Of a stretch of DNA of 64,000 bases, positions 25,956 to 35,464 are shown piece after piece. The notes under the pieces were generated by a model that was not told the DNA's origin, did not search any database, and saw nothing but the letters and a program-made list of their open reading frames with translations. How positions within the stretch are numbered: the first letter of the stretch is position 1; every line of letters begins with the position of its first letter. Both the position numbers and the translations under genes were made by a program. Origin of the DNA: Allomuricauda sp. (GTDB lineage: Bacteria; Bacteroidota; Bacteroidia; Flavobacteriales; Flavobacteriaceae); NCBI RefSeq assembly GCF_028280385.1, contig NZ_JANQLX010000017.1, forward strand, positions 62,001 to 126,000. Direction: 5' to 3'.

Positions 25956-27190
25956 TGGCGGTTGTCAGACCTTTTAGGGCCATCCGACCCTCAGAAGACA
26001 AAGTTTCTTTTGTGGCCACCCGTTCTTATGAGGAATACTCCAAAAAAGAGCGAGAATCCGTCCTGCGATACAACCCGTTTTCGTTCTTGCATATCATCAA
26101 TCCTGGATATAAATACCACAAAAATATCTCGGGTACAGAACGGTTTAAACTAGTGCACAACCGATATCTTGAATTTTTGGAGGACCACGTTTTTCTCAAG
26201 GACGAGTTGCCCAGTTTTTATCTCTACCAAATATCCAAAGGTAGATTCCGTACCCTTGGATTTTTCTGTGCATGCAGCGTTGAAGACTATCGGAATGATG
26301 TCATTAAAAAACATGAGGATACCATCCAGAACCGGGAAAAACTCTTTGCCGAATATTTGGACACCGTTGGATTCAATGCGGAACCTGTGTTGATGACGTA
26401 TGAAAACAGCCCGGAAATCAGTGGGATATTGAATGCGGAGGCCGCCCATGCGCCTGTGTATAATTTCACCACAACGGACCGTTATAATCACCAATTATGG
26501 AAGATTGACAATTCGGAAACCATAGAAAAATTGCAAAAAGCCTTCGCCTCCATGAATGCGCTCTACATTGCCGATGGGCATCACCGAAGCGCATCATCCA
26601 CCCTCCTTGCTGAAAAAAAGCAGGCGAAAAACCATAAGCACCGTGGCAACGAGGCCTATAACTATTTTATGACCTACCTGATTCCCGAATCGGATATCAA
26701 AATCTATGAGTTCAATCGGATGGTCAAGGACCTCAACGGGTTTTCCAAAGAGGAGTTTTTGATTCAGTTGGATACCATGTTCCGTATTGAAAAACGAGAC
26801 GATGGATTGTACAAGCCCACCCAGAAGCATCATTTCAGTATGTATTTGGCAGGTGAATTCTATTCCCTCTATCTCCGGAAAACCGTTTATGAATTTACCG
26901 ATGCCCTTAGCGAGTTGGATACCCAAATTCTGTACACGACCATTCTTGAGCCCATATTAGGCATCCACGATTTGAGGAACGACAAAAGAATATCCTACGG
27001 GTATGGGAAGCACAATCTCATTGCTATGAAGGATAGCATTGACAAAGGGGAGTTTGCTGTGGGATTCAGTTTGGTCCCCATAACCATTAATGAAATAAAG
27101 GCCATTGCCGATGCAGGTTTGGTAATGCCACCAAAAAGCACCTATATTGAGCCAAAACTTAGAAGCGGTTTGGCCATTTACGAATTATAA
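25955..27190 (+). CDS. DUF1015-family protein
   Basis: This 411-aa protein has the DUF1015 hallmarks: N-terminal VRPFRAIRPSEDKVSFVATR, the conserved ADGHHRSASS in the middle, and GISYGYGKHN-like and AVGFSLVPITI segments towards the end. Members are widespread (often annotated as kinase-like or in serine metabolism), but the activity here cannot be fixed from sequence. The gene is translationally coupled to the dehydrogenase upstream, and a YggS protein follows after 5 bp. Confidence 0.88.
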   Translation: MAVVRPFRAIRPSEDKVSFVATRSYEEYSKKERESVLRYNPFSFLHIINPGYKYHKNISGTERFKLVHNRYLEFLEDHVFLKDELPSFYLYQISKGRFRTLGFFCACSVEDYRNDVIKKHEDTIQNREKLFAEYLDTVGFNAEPVLMTYENSPEISGILNAEAAHAPVYNFTTTDRYNHQLWKIDNSETIEKLQKAFASMNALYIADGHHRSASSTLLAEKKQAKNHKHRGNEAYNYFMTYLIPESDIKIYEFNRMVKDLNGFSKEEFLIQLDTMFRIEKRDDGLYKPTQKHHFSMYLAGEFYSLYLRKTVYEFTDALSELDTQILYTTILEPILGIHDLRNDKRISYGYGKHNLIAMKDSIDKGEFAVGFSLVPITINEIKAIADAGLVMPPKSTYIEPKLRSGLAIYEL

Positions 27191-27195
27191 ACACT

Positions 27196-27855
27196 ATGTC
27201 GGTAGCTAAAAATCTGGAACAAATTAAAAATGAATTGGCTCCCCACGTCACCTTGGTGGCCGTTTCCAAAACCAAGCCCATTGAGACCATCATGGAGGCC
27301 TACAATGCCGGACAGCGCATATTTGGAGAGAACAAAATCCAGGAAATGGTGGAAAAATGGGAGGCCTTGCCCAAGGACATAGAATGGCATATGATAGGCC
27401 ATGTACAGCGCAATAAAGTTAAATACATGGCGGAATTCGTTTCCTTGGTACATGGGGTGGACAGTTTTAGGCTCCTTAAGGAAATTGACAAACAGGCCCA
27501 AAAACACCATCGGGTTATTCCCTGTTTGCTACAAATGCATATTGCTCAGGAATCTACCAAGTTTGGCCTGGACCAAACGGAATTGGAAGCCATGATTGAT
27601 TCAGCAGAATTTGGACAGTTGGAGCATGTCAAAATTATGGGGCTTATGGGCATGGCCACTTTCACCCAAGACCAAGAACGGATAAGAAACGAGTTCACCT
27701 CCCTAAAATCCATTTTTGATGGATTAAAGAAAAAAATGCCCGAAATCTCCATTCTTTCCATGGGAATGAGCGGTGATTACAATATCGCCATTGAAGAAGG
27801 GAGCACCATGGTGCGTATAGGAAGTAGTATATTTGGGGCGAGGCAGTATCATTAA
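27196..27855 (+). CDS. YggS/PROSC-family PLP-binding protein
   Basis: This 219-aa protein has the PLP-binding lysine K25 in LVAVSKTKP, the segment RIFGENKIQEM, the phosphate-binding region near SMGMSGDYNIAIEEG, and a closing MVRIGSSIFGARQY. YggS proteins have no known enzyme activity and are regarded as keepers of PLP balance and of amino/keto-acid homeostasis. This family is often next to division or proline genes, but not here. Confidence 0.95.
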   Translation: MSVAKNLEQIKNELAPHVTLVAVSKTKPIETIMEAYNAGQRIFGENKIQEMVEKWEALPKDIEWHMIGHVQRNKVKYMAEFVSLVHGVDSFRLLKEIDKQAQKHHRVIPCLLQMHIAQESTKFGLDQTELEAMIDSAEFGQLEHVKIMGLMGMATFTQDQERIRNEFTSLKSIFDGLKKKMPEISILSMGMSGDYNIAIEEGSTMVRIGSSIFGARQYH

Positions 27856-27875
27856 TAGCTATTTCCAACCAGTAA

Positions 27876-29237
27876 ATGTATTCCATTCTAGATATAGAAA
27901 GCACGGGCGGTAAGTACAATGAGGAAGGTATCATGGAAATTGCCATCCATAAGTTTGATGGTCATAAAGTTGTGGATCAATTTATGAGCCTGATCAATCC
28001 TGAAAGGGAAATACAGCCCTTTGTGACCAAGCTTACCGGAATCAACAACAAAATGCTGCGTACAGCCCCCAAATTTCATGAGGTGGCCAAACGTATTGTG
28101 GAAATTACGGAAGGGACCGTAATTGTGGCGCATAATGCCCAATTTGATTACAGGATACTCCGAACCGAATTCAGGCGCTTGGGTTACGATTTTCAGCGTA
28201 AGACCCTATGCACGGTAGATCTGTCCAAAAAATTGCTTCCCGAAGCTGAGTCCCATAGTCTCGGGAAACTGGTACGATCGCTGGGTATCCCCATGAGCGA
28301 CAGGCATCGAGCCAACGGAGATGCCATAGCAACCCTAAAGCTCTTTAAAATGTTACTGGACAAGGATTCGGATAAATCCATTGTCAAGGAGGTAATCAGG
28401 GAAGAAACCCAAGGGGAACTTTCCCCTACCCAACTGGATATCGTTTTGGAACTTCCGTCCGAAACCGGGGTGTATTATATGCACGATAAGGATGGGGAAA
28501 TCATTTTTTTGGGGAAGACCAAAAACGCCAAAAAACGCGTAAACCAACACTTCACAAATGTGGGCCAGTTGGCAAGAAAACTGCAAAAAGAAACCAAAAA
28601 AGTAACTTTTGAACGTACTGGAAGTGAGCTTCTGGCCATTTTAAAGGAGTATCAAGAACTGCAAAGAACCAGACCTAGACACAATCAGATTGCCAAAAAG
28701 AAGCTGTTTTCGCATGTGATAAACTTCCATAAAAATGGGACACCCCATACGGTCTTGGAAATTGCAAAACGTAAGTTCAAGAAACAACAACACCTAAGGT
28801 TCAATGGGGTTCCTTCTGCCAAGAGTTTTCTAACGCGAATTAGCGAGGAGTTCGAGATTTGTCCCGCTTCGTTGGGATTGGAAGCGGATTGCCCACGTTC
28901 AAAAAATGGTTGCTCCCAAGGTTGTACGGACATAACCGATACGGTGGAATACAACTTCAAGGTGCAACGTGCTTTTGAGAAGTATAAGCTTTTAAACAAA
29001 ACCTTGGTCATATTGGATAAAGGACGGAAACTGGGTGAACAAAGCTTTATCTTATTGAAAGAAGGCCAACTCAAGGGGTTTGGCTTTGTGGAACTCAACC
29101 ATCAAATAAATAATATTCATATCTTAGAATCGATTATAACCCCAATGGCCAGTGACGAAAACACTGCTTTTATTCTGGAATCATACTTGAGAAAGAACAG
29201 CAGGCTCAAGGTCTTGGAGTTAACCCCTACCGCTTGA
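27876..29237 (+). CDS. DnaQ-like exonuclease fused to a GIY-YIG nuclease (ExoCho type)
   Basis: This 453-aa protein has two nuclease modules. Residues 1-165 are a DEDDh 3'-5' exonuclease: D6 and E8 (LDIESTGG), D91 (HNAQFDYRIL), H144 and D149 (HRANGDA). Residues of about 195-275 are a GIY-YIG domain like UvrC/Cho (GVYYMHDKDGEIIFLGKTKN, KRVNQHF). A cysteine cluster follows (CPASLGLEADC, then NGCSQGC), which recalls the iron-sulfur site of UvrC. The likely role is DNA repair, with incision plus end trimming. The next gene starts within its stop codon. Confidence 0.92.
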   Translation: MYSILDIESTGGKYNEEGIMEIAIHKFDGHKVVDQFMSLINPEREIQPFVTKLTGINNKMLRTAPKFHEVAKRIVEITEGTVIVAHNAQFDYRILRTEFRRLGYDFQRKTLCTVDLSKKLLPEAESHSLGKLVRSLGIPMSDRHRANGDAIATLKLFKMLLDKDSDKSIVKEVIREETQGELSPTQLDIVLELPSETGVYYMHDKDGEIIFLGKTKNAKKRVNQHFTNVGQLARKLQKETKKVTFERTGSELLAILKEYQELQRTRPRHNQIAKKKLFSHVINFHKNGTPHTVLEIAKRKFKKQQHLRFNGVPSAKSFLTRISEEFEICPASLGLEADCPRSKNGCSQGCTDITDTVEYNFKVQRAFEKYKLLNKTLVILDKGRKLGEQSFILLKEGQLKGFGFVELNHQINNIHILESIITPMASDENTAFILESYLRKNSRLKVLELTPTA

Positions 29238-30073
29238 AAGAATATAAGGTACATTCTGGCTGGAAAAACACCCTTCATGAGATTATTTATGAGGCGGATA
29301 CCCCATTGGGAAAGATATTTGACATTACCCTCATTTTCCTGATTTTACTCAGCGTTGCCCTAGTGATGTTGGAAAGTGTCAAGGAAATTGATATGCACTA
29401 TCACAAGATTCTTCTAACCTTGGAATGGGTGGTGACCATATTTTTTACCCTGGAATACATTGCCCGCCTGATCAGTATCCGAAAACCCTGGAAATATGTC
29501 TTTAGCTACTACGGCATCATAGATTTTGTATCCACCATTCCCCTGTATCTTTCCTATATTTTGGCAGGATCACAGGTATTGTTGGCGGTACGCGCCTTTA
29601 GGCTGCTTCGTATTTTTAGGATATTGAAGTTGGTCAAATTTATGGGGGAAGCATCCCAATTAAAAGCTGCCCTCAAATCGAGCAGGACCAAAATCGCGGT
29701 CTTTATTTATGTGGTACTCATCCTTTCCGTAATCATGGGAACGATAATGTACCTTATTGAGAGCGATGAGGCCGGTTTTACGAGCATACCAAGAAGTATC
29801 TATTGGACCATCGTAACCTTAACAACGGTAGGTTATGGCGATATTGCCCCCCAAACCAATGTGGGCCAATTTTTGGCCACTGTGATCATGATATTGGGAT
29901 ACGGAATTATTGCGGTACCCACAGGAATTGTAACGGTGGAATTTTCCAAACACCAAAAGGGAAAAAAGGCAAATCATATGGTGCATACCAATACCCAGGC
30001 CTGTCCCTGCTGCACTGCCGAAGGTCATCGTGACGATGCCACACATTGTTATAACTGCGGTGAGCTGCTATGA
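29234..30073 (+). CDS. Voltage-gated potassium-type channel with C-terminal zinc ribbon
   Basis: This 279-aa protein starts at a TTG that overlaps the preceding stop (TTGA). Six membrane helices can be traced. S4 carries a regular series of positive residues (R120, R123, R126, R129, K132, K135), and the selectivity filter is TTVGYGD (197-203), so it is a K+-selective voltage-sensing channel. After S6 a short tail ends in a zinc-ribbon pattern, C257-x2-C260 and C272-x2-C275, with no cyclic-nucleotide domain. The gene overlaps miaA by 4 bp (ATGA). Confidence 0.93.
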   Translation: MKEYKVHSGWKNTLHEIIYEADTPLGKIFDITLIFLILLSVALVMLESVKEIDMHYHKILLTLEWVVTIFFTLEYIARLISIRKPWKYVFSYYGIIDFVSTIPLYLSYILAGSQVLLAVRAFRLLRIFRILKLVKFMGEASQLKAALKSSRTKIAVFIYVVLILSVIMGTIMYLIESDEAGFTSIPRSIYWTIVTLTTVGYGDIAPQTNVGQFLATVIMILGYGIIAVPTGIVTVEFSKHQKGKKANHMVHTNTQACPCCTAEGHRDDATHCYNCGELL

Positions 30074-30993
30074 AACCCAAAGTACTTATTGCAGTGGTTG
30101 GGCCCACGGCCATAGGAAAGACCAACTTGGGAATTCAAATAGCCCAACATTTTGATGCCGAGATTATTTCAGCAGATTCCAGACAGTTCTTTAAGGAAAT
30201 GCAGATTGGTACGGCAGTACCTTCAGCCGAAGAATTGGAAGCGGCCACCCACCACTTTATACAGCATCTCAGTATAAAAGACCCATATTCCGTGGGGGAT
30301 TTTGAGCGCGATGCCCTGCAACAACTTGATGAGCTTTACCAGGTCAAGGATATGGCCGTAATGGTTGGAGGAAGCGGACTCTATGTAGATGCGGTGGTAA
30401 GGGGATTGGATAAATTTCCCGAGGTAGACCCTAGCATTCGCGAATCCTTGAACACGCTTTTGGAAAACAATGGCATAAAAGCTCTACAGCAAATGCTGGA
30501 ATCCAAAGATCCGGAATACTACCAAATTGTGGACCGCGGGAATCCCCATCGCTTGATTCGTGCTTTGGAGGTTTGCATTACTTCCAATCAACCTTATTCC
30601 TCCTTCCTAGGGCGCAGCAGTGAACAGAGATCCTTTAAGACCCTATACATCGGCATACAAGCCGATAGAGCGCTTATTTATGACCGTATCAACCAACGGG
30701 TGGATGCCATGGTCCAGGCAGGATTGGTAGAGGAAGCCAAGCGGTTATATCCCAGTCGGGATCTCAATGCCCTACAAACCGTTGGATATAGGGAGCTCTT
30801 CGAATATTTTGACGGCAAGACTACACTGGAAGTCGCCATCGAGGAAATTAAAAAGAATACGCGTAGGTTTGCGAAAAGGCAACTTACTTGGTTACGAAAG
30901 AATAAAGAGATATTGTGGGTTGAATTTGGAACTCCCATGAACGAAATTTTGGAGGATATAACCAAAGAACTGAACAAAAGGTATGGCAAATAA
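30070..30993 (+). CDS. miaA: tRNA dimethylallyltransferase
   Basis: This 307-aa protein transfers a dimethylallyl group to A37 of tRNAs that read UNN codons. It has the P-loop GPTAIGKT (11-18), EIISADSRQFFKEM, the DFERDALQQL segment and the C-terminal TVGYRELFEYFDG, all diagnostic. It overlaps the ion channel gene by 4 bp and gluconokinase by 11 bp. Confidence 0.97.
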   Translation: MKPKVLIAVVGPTAIGKTNLGIQIAQHFDAEIISADSRQFFKEMQIGTAVPSAEELEAATHHFIQHLSIKDPYSVGDFERDALQQLDELYQVKDMAVMVGGSGLYVDAVVRGLDKFPEVDPSIRESLNTLLENNGIKALQQMLESKDPEYYQIVDRGNPHRLIRALEVCITSNQPYSSFLGRSSEQRSFKTLYIGIQADRALIYDRINQRVDAMVQAGLVEEAKRLYPSRDLNALQTVGYRELFEYFDGKTTLEVAIEEIKKNTRRFAKRQLTWLRKNKEILWVEFGTPMNEILEDITKELNKRYGK

Positions 30994-31492
30994 GGTTATG
31001 ACATTGGTAATAATGGGGGTATCTGGCACCGGTAAATCCACTATTGGACAATTATTGTCAGTTCAACTCAATATCCCTTTTTTTGATGGCGACGATTATC
31101 ATCCGGAAGCGAATGTGCAAAAAATGTCCGAGGGAATTCCATTGAACGACATGGATCGTAAAGGTTGGTTGGCGCGACTCAACCAATTGGCCTTGGAACA
31201 CAAAAACCAAGGGGCCATTATTGCTTGTTCCGCCCTAAAAGAAAGTTACCGCGTGCAATTGCAACAAGGATTGGACGGTAAAATGGTATTTGTGTATCTG
31301 GAAGGCACATTTGAGCTCATCAAATCCAGATTGGAAAGTCGAAAAGGGCATTTTATGACAGCAAAGCTGCTCCAGTCACAATTTGATACCTTGGAAGTAC
31401 CCAGCAAGGCGATTTCCGTTTCCATTGCCTTATCTCCAGAGGAGATTGTGGCCCAAGTGATGCACCAACTGGGTCATGAATACCTTGCATAA
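30983..31492 (+). CDS. Gluconokinase (GntK type)
   Basis: This 169-aa P-loop kinase reads IMGVSGTGKSTIGQLL near the start. The family signature FFDGDDYHPEANVQKMSEGIPLNDMDR follows, here in two overlapping pieces, and then CSALKESYR. It phosphorylates D-gluconate to 6-phosphogluconate. It overlaps the end of miaA by 11 bp and ends a long run of plus-strand genes; a terminator hairpin follows three bases after the stop. The GntP permease at 13047 is distant, so a shared gluconate pathway is possible but not shown. Confidence 0.93.
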   Translation: MANKVMTLVIMGVSGTGKSTIGQLLSVQLNIPFFDGDDYHPEANVQKMSEGIPLNDMDRKGWLARLNQLALEHKNQGAIIACSALKESYRVQLQQGLDGKMVFVYLEGTFELIKSRLESRKGHFMTAKLLQSQFDTLEVPSKAISVSIALSPEEIVAQVMHQLGHEYLA

Positions 31493-31494
31493 AA

Positions 31495-31520
31495 AAACCA
31501 CCCGTTGGGTGGTTTAAATT
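31495..31520. terminator. Bidirectional terminator between gluconokinase and the OmpR-type regulator
   Basis: The stem AAACCACCC/GGGTGGTTT with a GTT loop (31495-31515) is flanked by A's on the left and T-rich sequence on the right. It lies between convergent genes and can serve both. Confidence 0.8.
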
Positions 31521-31541
31521 TTATCCAATAGCAGCAATCAC

Positions 31542-32255
31542 TTATTGATTTTCCGCCTTGACAACCAGTCTAAAGCCCTCTCCGTGGATGTTAAGGATTT
31601 CCACAACATCATCACGTTTTAGGTATTTGCGCAATTTGGCAATGTACACGTCCATACTACGAGAGGTAAAATAGTTGTCGTCCCGCCATATTTTGGTCAA
31701 TGCCAATTCCCGCGGCATAAGGTCGTTTTCATGCAAGGCGAGCAACCTTAGCAGTTCATTTTCCTTTGGAGACAATTTAATGGGCTCTTCTTCCATATAG
31801 GTAAGGAACCTCAGCTTGGAATTTAAGTGGAAATTGCCTATTTGGAATTCAAATTGTTTACTATCTGCCAAAGTGCTGGATGCTTTTCTTTGAAGTATCG
31901 CTTTAAGCTTCATGAGAAGCACCTCAGAGTCAAATGGCTTGTTCAAATAATCATCCGCTCCGGCCTTGTACCCTTTTAGAACATCTTCTTTCATGGTCTT
32001 GGCGGTCAGGAAGATGATGGGTACATTCTCGTTCTTTTCCCGAATCTCGCGGGCCAATGTAAAGCCATCCTTATAGGGCATCATAACATCCAAAATACAG
32101 ACGTCATAATTGTCCTTTTTAAACTTCTCAAAACCTTCCATTCCATTTTTGGCCAGGACCACATCAAAGTCGTTCATGGACAAATAATCCTTTAGCACGA
32201 TTCCAAAATTTGGGTCGTCTTCCACTAAAAGAATTTTCTTTTTCTCTGTCTCCAT
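31542..32255 (-). CDS. OmpR/PhoB-type response regulator (RprY-like)
   Basis: This 237-aa protein has an intact receiver with E12-D13-D14, phospho-acceptor D56 (VCILDVMMPYKDGF) and the lysine in DYLNKPFD. A winged-helix trans_reg_C domain follows at about 135-232 (LSPKENELLRLLALHEND, SRSMDVYIAKLRKYL). Its kinase is encoded 5 bp upstream in the same operon. The pair resembles the RprX/RprY system of Bacteroides, which is linked to envelope and oxidative stress; that link is by similarity only. Confidence 0.94.
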   Translation of the reverse strand: METEKKKILLVEDDPNFGIVLKDYLSMNDFDVVLAKNGMEGFEKFKKDNYDVCILDVMMPYKDGFTLAREIREKNENVPIIFLTAKTMKEDVLKGYKAGADDYLNKPFDSEVLLMKLKAILQRKASSTLADSKQFEFQIGNFHLNSKLRFLTYMEEEPIKLSPKENELLRLLALHENDLMPRELALTKIWRDDNYFTSRSMDVYIAKLRKYLKRDDVVEILNIHGEGFRLVVKAENQ

Positions 32256-32260
32256 ATTTT

Positions 32261-33844
32261 CTAAATTAAGGGAAGCTTTATATAGAAAGTGCTGCCTTTT
32301 CCTTTTTCACTTTCTGCATAAACCTCTCCCTGATGATCTTCAATTATTCGTTTAACATAGGCCAAACCTAATCCATGGCCTTTCACATTATGTATATCTC
32401 CGGTGTGCTCCCGGTAGAATTTCTCAAATACTTTTTTTAGGACCGCCTTGCTCATGCCGGCCCCTTGGTCCTCAATTTTGATAATGATGTTGTTTTTCAC
32501 CAACTCGGTATACACATCAATTTTAGGGGATTCGGGCGAATATTTTACCGCATTGTCCAGTATGTTCACGATCACATTGGTAAAATGGGTGTCATTGGCC
32601 AATACTTCGGACCGATCGGCATCCAAATGGGTATCCACATAACCACCTCTATCCGAAACAATCAGCTCTATATGCGTTACGGCATCTTCCACAATTTCGT
32701 GAACGTCCACCCTGTCCTTGCGGATATCCAATTGATTTTTTTCCAGCTTCGAGATGCGAAGTACATTTTCCACCTGGGCATGCATCCGTTTGTTTTCGTC
32801 CTTGATCATTCCCAAATAGCGCAAAACCTTTTCCTTGTCCTCTATCGAATTTGGATTTCGAATGGCCTCCACTGCCAGATTAATGGTGGCAATGGGCGTT
32901 TTGAACTCATGGGTCATATTATTGATGAAGTCCGTCTTGATCTCTGAAATCTGCTTTTGCTTGATCAACTGGTAAATGGCACTGGAATAGGCCACCATGA
33001 TCACCAAGGTAAAAACGAGCGACAAGAGCGCCATTCCCATAATGGATTGAAACAAAAACTTGTTCATGGACGGAAATGTGAGCAACAATGAAAAACTGGT
33101 CAGTCCCTCACTGTCCCTAAAAATGGGCGCCCGGTACATCTTGGAATCGGAAAATTTGAATTTTTTGGAACGGACCTTGGTTGGGTATCCCTGGCTGTAC
33201 ACGCCGTATTCGTAGTCAATATCAATATTGCTGTTGCTCAGCTCTTGGCCCAACAGCAACTCCAATTCCTTTTTGGTTACCCGTTTATGTATCGGTTGAC
33301 TTTTGGAATATTCCTTAATGATATCTTCCAAGGCCAACTTTTCCATACTGGTCAGTCCCCCAATTTTTTCTACCCGCTGAATGGGTGTCAAGCTATAGCT
33401 TTTGCCATCCAGCCCGGTTTCTTCCTTGTAAATCGCTTTGGTGCGTTTACTGGTAAAATTGGTTATGGTTGTTGAATCTTCCTCCCCTGTTAAATTATCA
33501 AAGAACGTTGATGATATATTGTAATCTTCCTCCAAGATCCCATGGGAATAAAATAGAATCTCATCAGAGTTTAAATCCCTGTCAACAAACAAAAAGTTCT
33601 TAAACTGGGTAGTCTTGGGTTGCCCAACACTGTCCACCAATGAAGCCAAACGATCTGAATAGTCCTTCATCTCTCTTTTCTCCACCCTGCTGGCAACTTT
33701 GCCAAGTATATCCGTGACCGTCCTTGAGAATTGCTCCTCCTTGTCATTGATCGAGGTTCTTATCCAATACACTTGAACAAAGATGATCCCGATAAGGGAC
33801 AAGCTCATAAGAATGACGAGAAGAACAAACAGCTTCTTGTTCAT
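32261..33844 (-). CDS. Sensor histidine kinase (RprX-like)
   Basis: This 527-aa protein has membrane helices at about 6-27 and 268-290 enclosing a periplasmic sensor domain of about 240 residues. The HisKA domain carries H312 in NNMTHEFKTPIATI. The HATPase_c domain shows an N-box (VIVNILDNAVKYS), G1 (IEDQGAGMSK), and G2 (GHGLGLAYVKRI). It precedes its response regulator by 5 bp on the minus strand. Confidence 0.95.
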   Translation of the reverse strand: MNKKLFVLLVILMSLSLIGIIFVQVYWIRTSINDKEEQFSRTVTDILGKVASRVEKREMKDYSDRLASLVDSVGQPKTTQFKNFLFVDRDLNSDEILFYSHGILEEDYNISSTFFDNLTGEEDSTTITNFTSKRTKAIYKEETGLDGKSYSLTPIQRVEKIGGLTSMEKLALEDIIKEYSKSQPIHKRVTKKELELLLGQELSNSNIDIDYEYGVYSQGYPTKVRSKKFKFSDSKMYRAPIFRDSEGLTSFSLLLTFPSMNKFLFQSIMGMALLSLVFTLVIMVAYSSAIYQLIKQKQISEIKTDFINNMTHEFKTPIATINLAVEAIRNPNSIEDKEKVLRYLGMIKDENKRMHAQVENVLRISKLEKNQLDIRKDRVDVHEIVEDAVTHIELIVSDRGGYVDTHLDADRSEVLANDTHFTNVIVNILDNAVKYSPESPKIDVYTELVKNNIIIKIEDQGAGMSKAVLKKVFEKFYREHTGDIHNVKGHGLGLAYVKRIIEDHQGEVYAESEKGKGSTFYIKLPLI

Positions 33845-33921
33845 TGGGGTAAAATTAGAAATTTAACATTTAGGCCATTTATCGTTTAACCTAACCTTAA
33901 CAAAAATGTTAAAATGGAGTG

Positions 33922-34509
33922 TCAATCTGCCTTTTCAGCTAGTTTTCTGTGTAGTTTCGACACTTGTTCACGGGTGTTTTCCAGGTCTAAATTAACGATG
34001 GTAAAATGCGATTTTCCAACCTTTTCGCTATCCTCCATTTGGTTGTCCATCCGATCTAAAATTTCCTTTTTGGAAACCTGGTCACGTAAAACTACCCGTT
34101 CCAGTCGGACATCTTTTGGTGCGGTAACCAAAATTATGGCATCAAATTGGTCTGCCATCCCATTTTCAAAAATCAAAGCGGTTTCCTGAACCACATAGGA
34201 ACCGTCCTGCTCCCCTGCCCAGTTCTTAAAGTGCTTCCGCACCGCTGGGTGTACAATATTGTTTAAGGCATTCAGAAGCCCTTTGTCCACAAATACCCTG
34301 GATGCAATATAGCTCCGGTTCAATAGGCCGTCCGTATAGGAATCCTCTCCCAGTAATTCAATAATAGAGGTCCTGACCTCCGCTGAATCCACCATTAAAT
34401 TCTTGGCTTCGCGGTCCGAATCATATACCGCCACTCCCAAATCCCGGAACATTTGCGCAACCGTACTTTTGCCACTTCCAATCCCCCCTGTTAAGCCCAC
34501 GATCTTCAT
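33922..34509 (-). CDS. coaE: Dephospho-CoA kinase
   Basis: This 195-aa protein carries out the last step of coenzyme A synthesis. The P-loop is GLTGGIGSGKST near the N-terminus, followed by the YDSDREAKNLM segment, the lid region and the VHPAVRKHF motif. The start overlaps the stop of the YbbR gene by four bases (ATGA). Another CoA gene, coaBC, is in a separate cluster at 40013. Confidence 0.97.
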   Translation of the reverse strand: MKIVGLTGGIGSGKSTVAQMFRDLGVAVYDSDREAKNLMVDSAEVRTSIIELLGEDSYTDGLLNRSYIASRVFVDKGLLNALNNIVHPAVRKHFKNWAGEQDGSYVVQETALIFENGMADQFDAIILVTAPKDVRLERVVLRDQVSKKEILDRMDNQMEDSEKVGKSHFTIVNLDLENTREQVSKLHRKLAEKAD

Positions 34510-35462
34510 TGCTGTTCCAAGACAAAATTAACCCGGTTGGTCATCAATCTGAGGTCAAACACTTTTTCTGGTCTTTTATCGATTTCCAAAAAGAGTTCGT
34601 TGTTCCCTGAATTACCCAATTGTTTGTAATCCGCAATCACCCCAAAATCATCAGGGGACAATGATTTGAGTCGGTCTGAAGTAGCTTTGCAAAGCACAGA
34701 TATGGAATTTGGAAACGTTTTCACCCGATATCCCTCTGGTAAATTTGACACTTTCACCGGCACTTCAAATACTTCCTCGGAGAATTTGACCACTTTCCCG
34801 GAAACCTTCACCCGTGTAGTTGAAAATATACTGTTGACCAAGTCCCTTGGCACCACCAAAAGCACCTCCTTGGAAAAATCGGAAGATACATTGGCCAGCT
34901 CCACTTTATGGGTTCGTATCCTTTGAATGGTATCTATCTCGTTCTTTGGACCTTTTACTACCACCCTTGCCGGCTCTATAATAGGTGCCCCATCCAGGAT
35001 AAAATTGGGTTCGTACAAAACATTCAGGTTGGCCACTACCGGAACCTCCTTGGTGGTCACCTGATAGAGATCAATGGTAAGCTGGTTTCTGTCCAAATCC
35101 AAAAGGGAAATGTTTTGGGACAACTGTTGGTCCATTTGCTTCTTTAGGGCATCCTCGGACAACATATACCGCCCATTTCGATACTGGACCTCGGATAGAT
35201 CAACATTGACGCGTTTGTTCCAAAATTTATAATACATCAACTGAAATCCGCTGGTACGCAATTTAGCCTCCATGCTGTTCACCGCATGGTTGCCAAGCAG
35301 CAAGGTATCTGGAAGGTTTCTGTAATTGAGATCAAAGTTAACCCTGGACTCATAGGAGTCGGATAGGTTGCTCATTAACCAGGCAAACAAAGAGGCCAAT
35401 AAAAAGAGTAAAAATACCTTTACTTTTCTCCTGTTAAGTCCCTTAAGCACATTTTTGACCAC
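34506..35462 (-). CDS. YbbR-like domain protein
   Basis: This 318-aa protein has one N-terminal membrane helix (KVFLLFLLASLFAWLMSNL, about 15-33) and then extracytoplasmic YbbR repeats (VPVVANLNVLYEPNFILDG, VKGPKNEIDTIQRIRT, VPVKVSNLPEGYRV). In other phyla YbbR/CdaR proteins regulate diadenylate cyclase; no cyclase gene is adjacent here, so that role is not claimed. It lies between a glycosyltransferase and coaE, 2 bp and -4 bp apart, in one operon. Confidence 0.88.
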   Translation of the reverse strand: MVKNVLKGLNRRKVKVFLLFLLASLFAWLMSNLSDSYESRVNFDLNYRNLPDTLLLGNHAVNSMEAKLRTSGFQLMYYKFWNKRVNVDLSEVQYRNGRYMLSEDALKKQMDQQLSQNISLLDLDRNQLTIDLYQVTTKEVPVVANLNVLYEPNFILDGAPIIEPARVVVKGPKNEIDTIQRIRTHKVELANVSSDFSKEVLLVVPRDLVNSIFSTTRVKVSGKVVKFSEEVFEVPVKVSNLPEGYRVKTFPNSISVLCKATSDRLKSLSPDDFGVIADYKQLGNSGNNELFLEIDKRPEKVFDLRLMTNRVNFVLEQQ

Positions 35463-35464
35463 GA

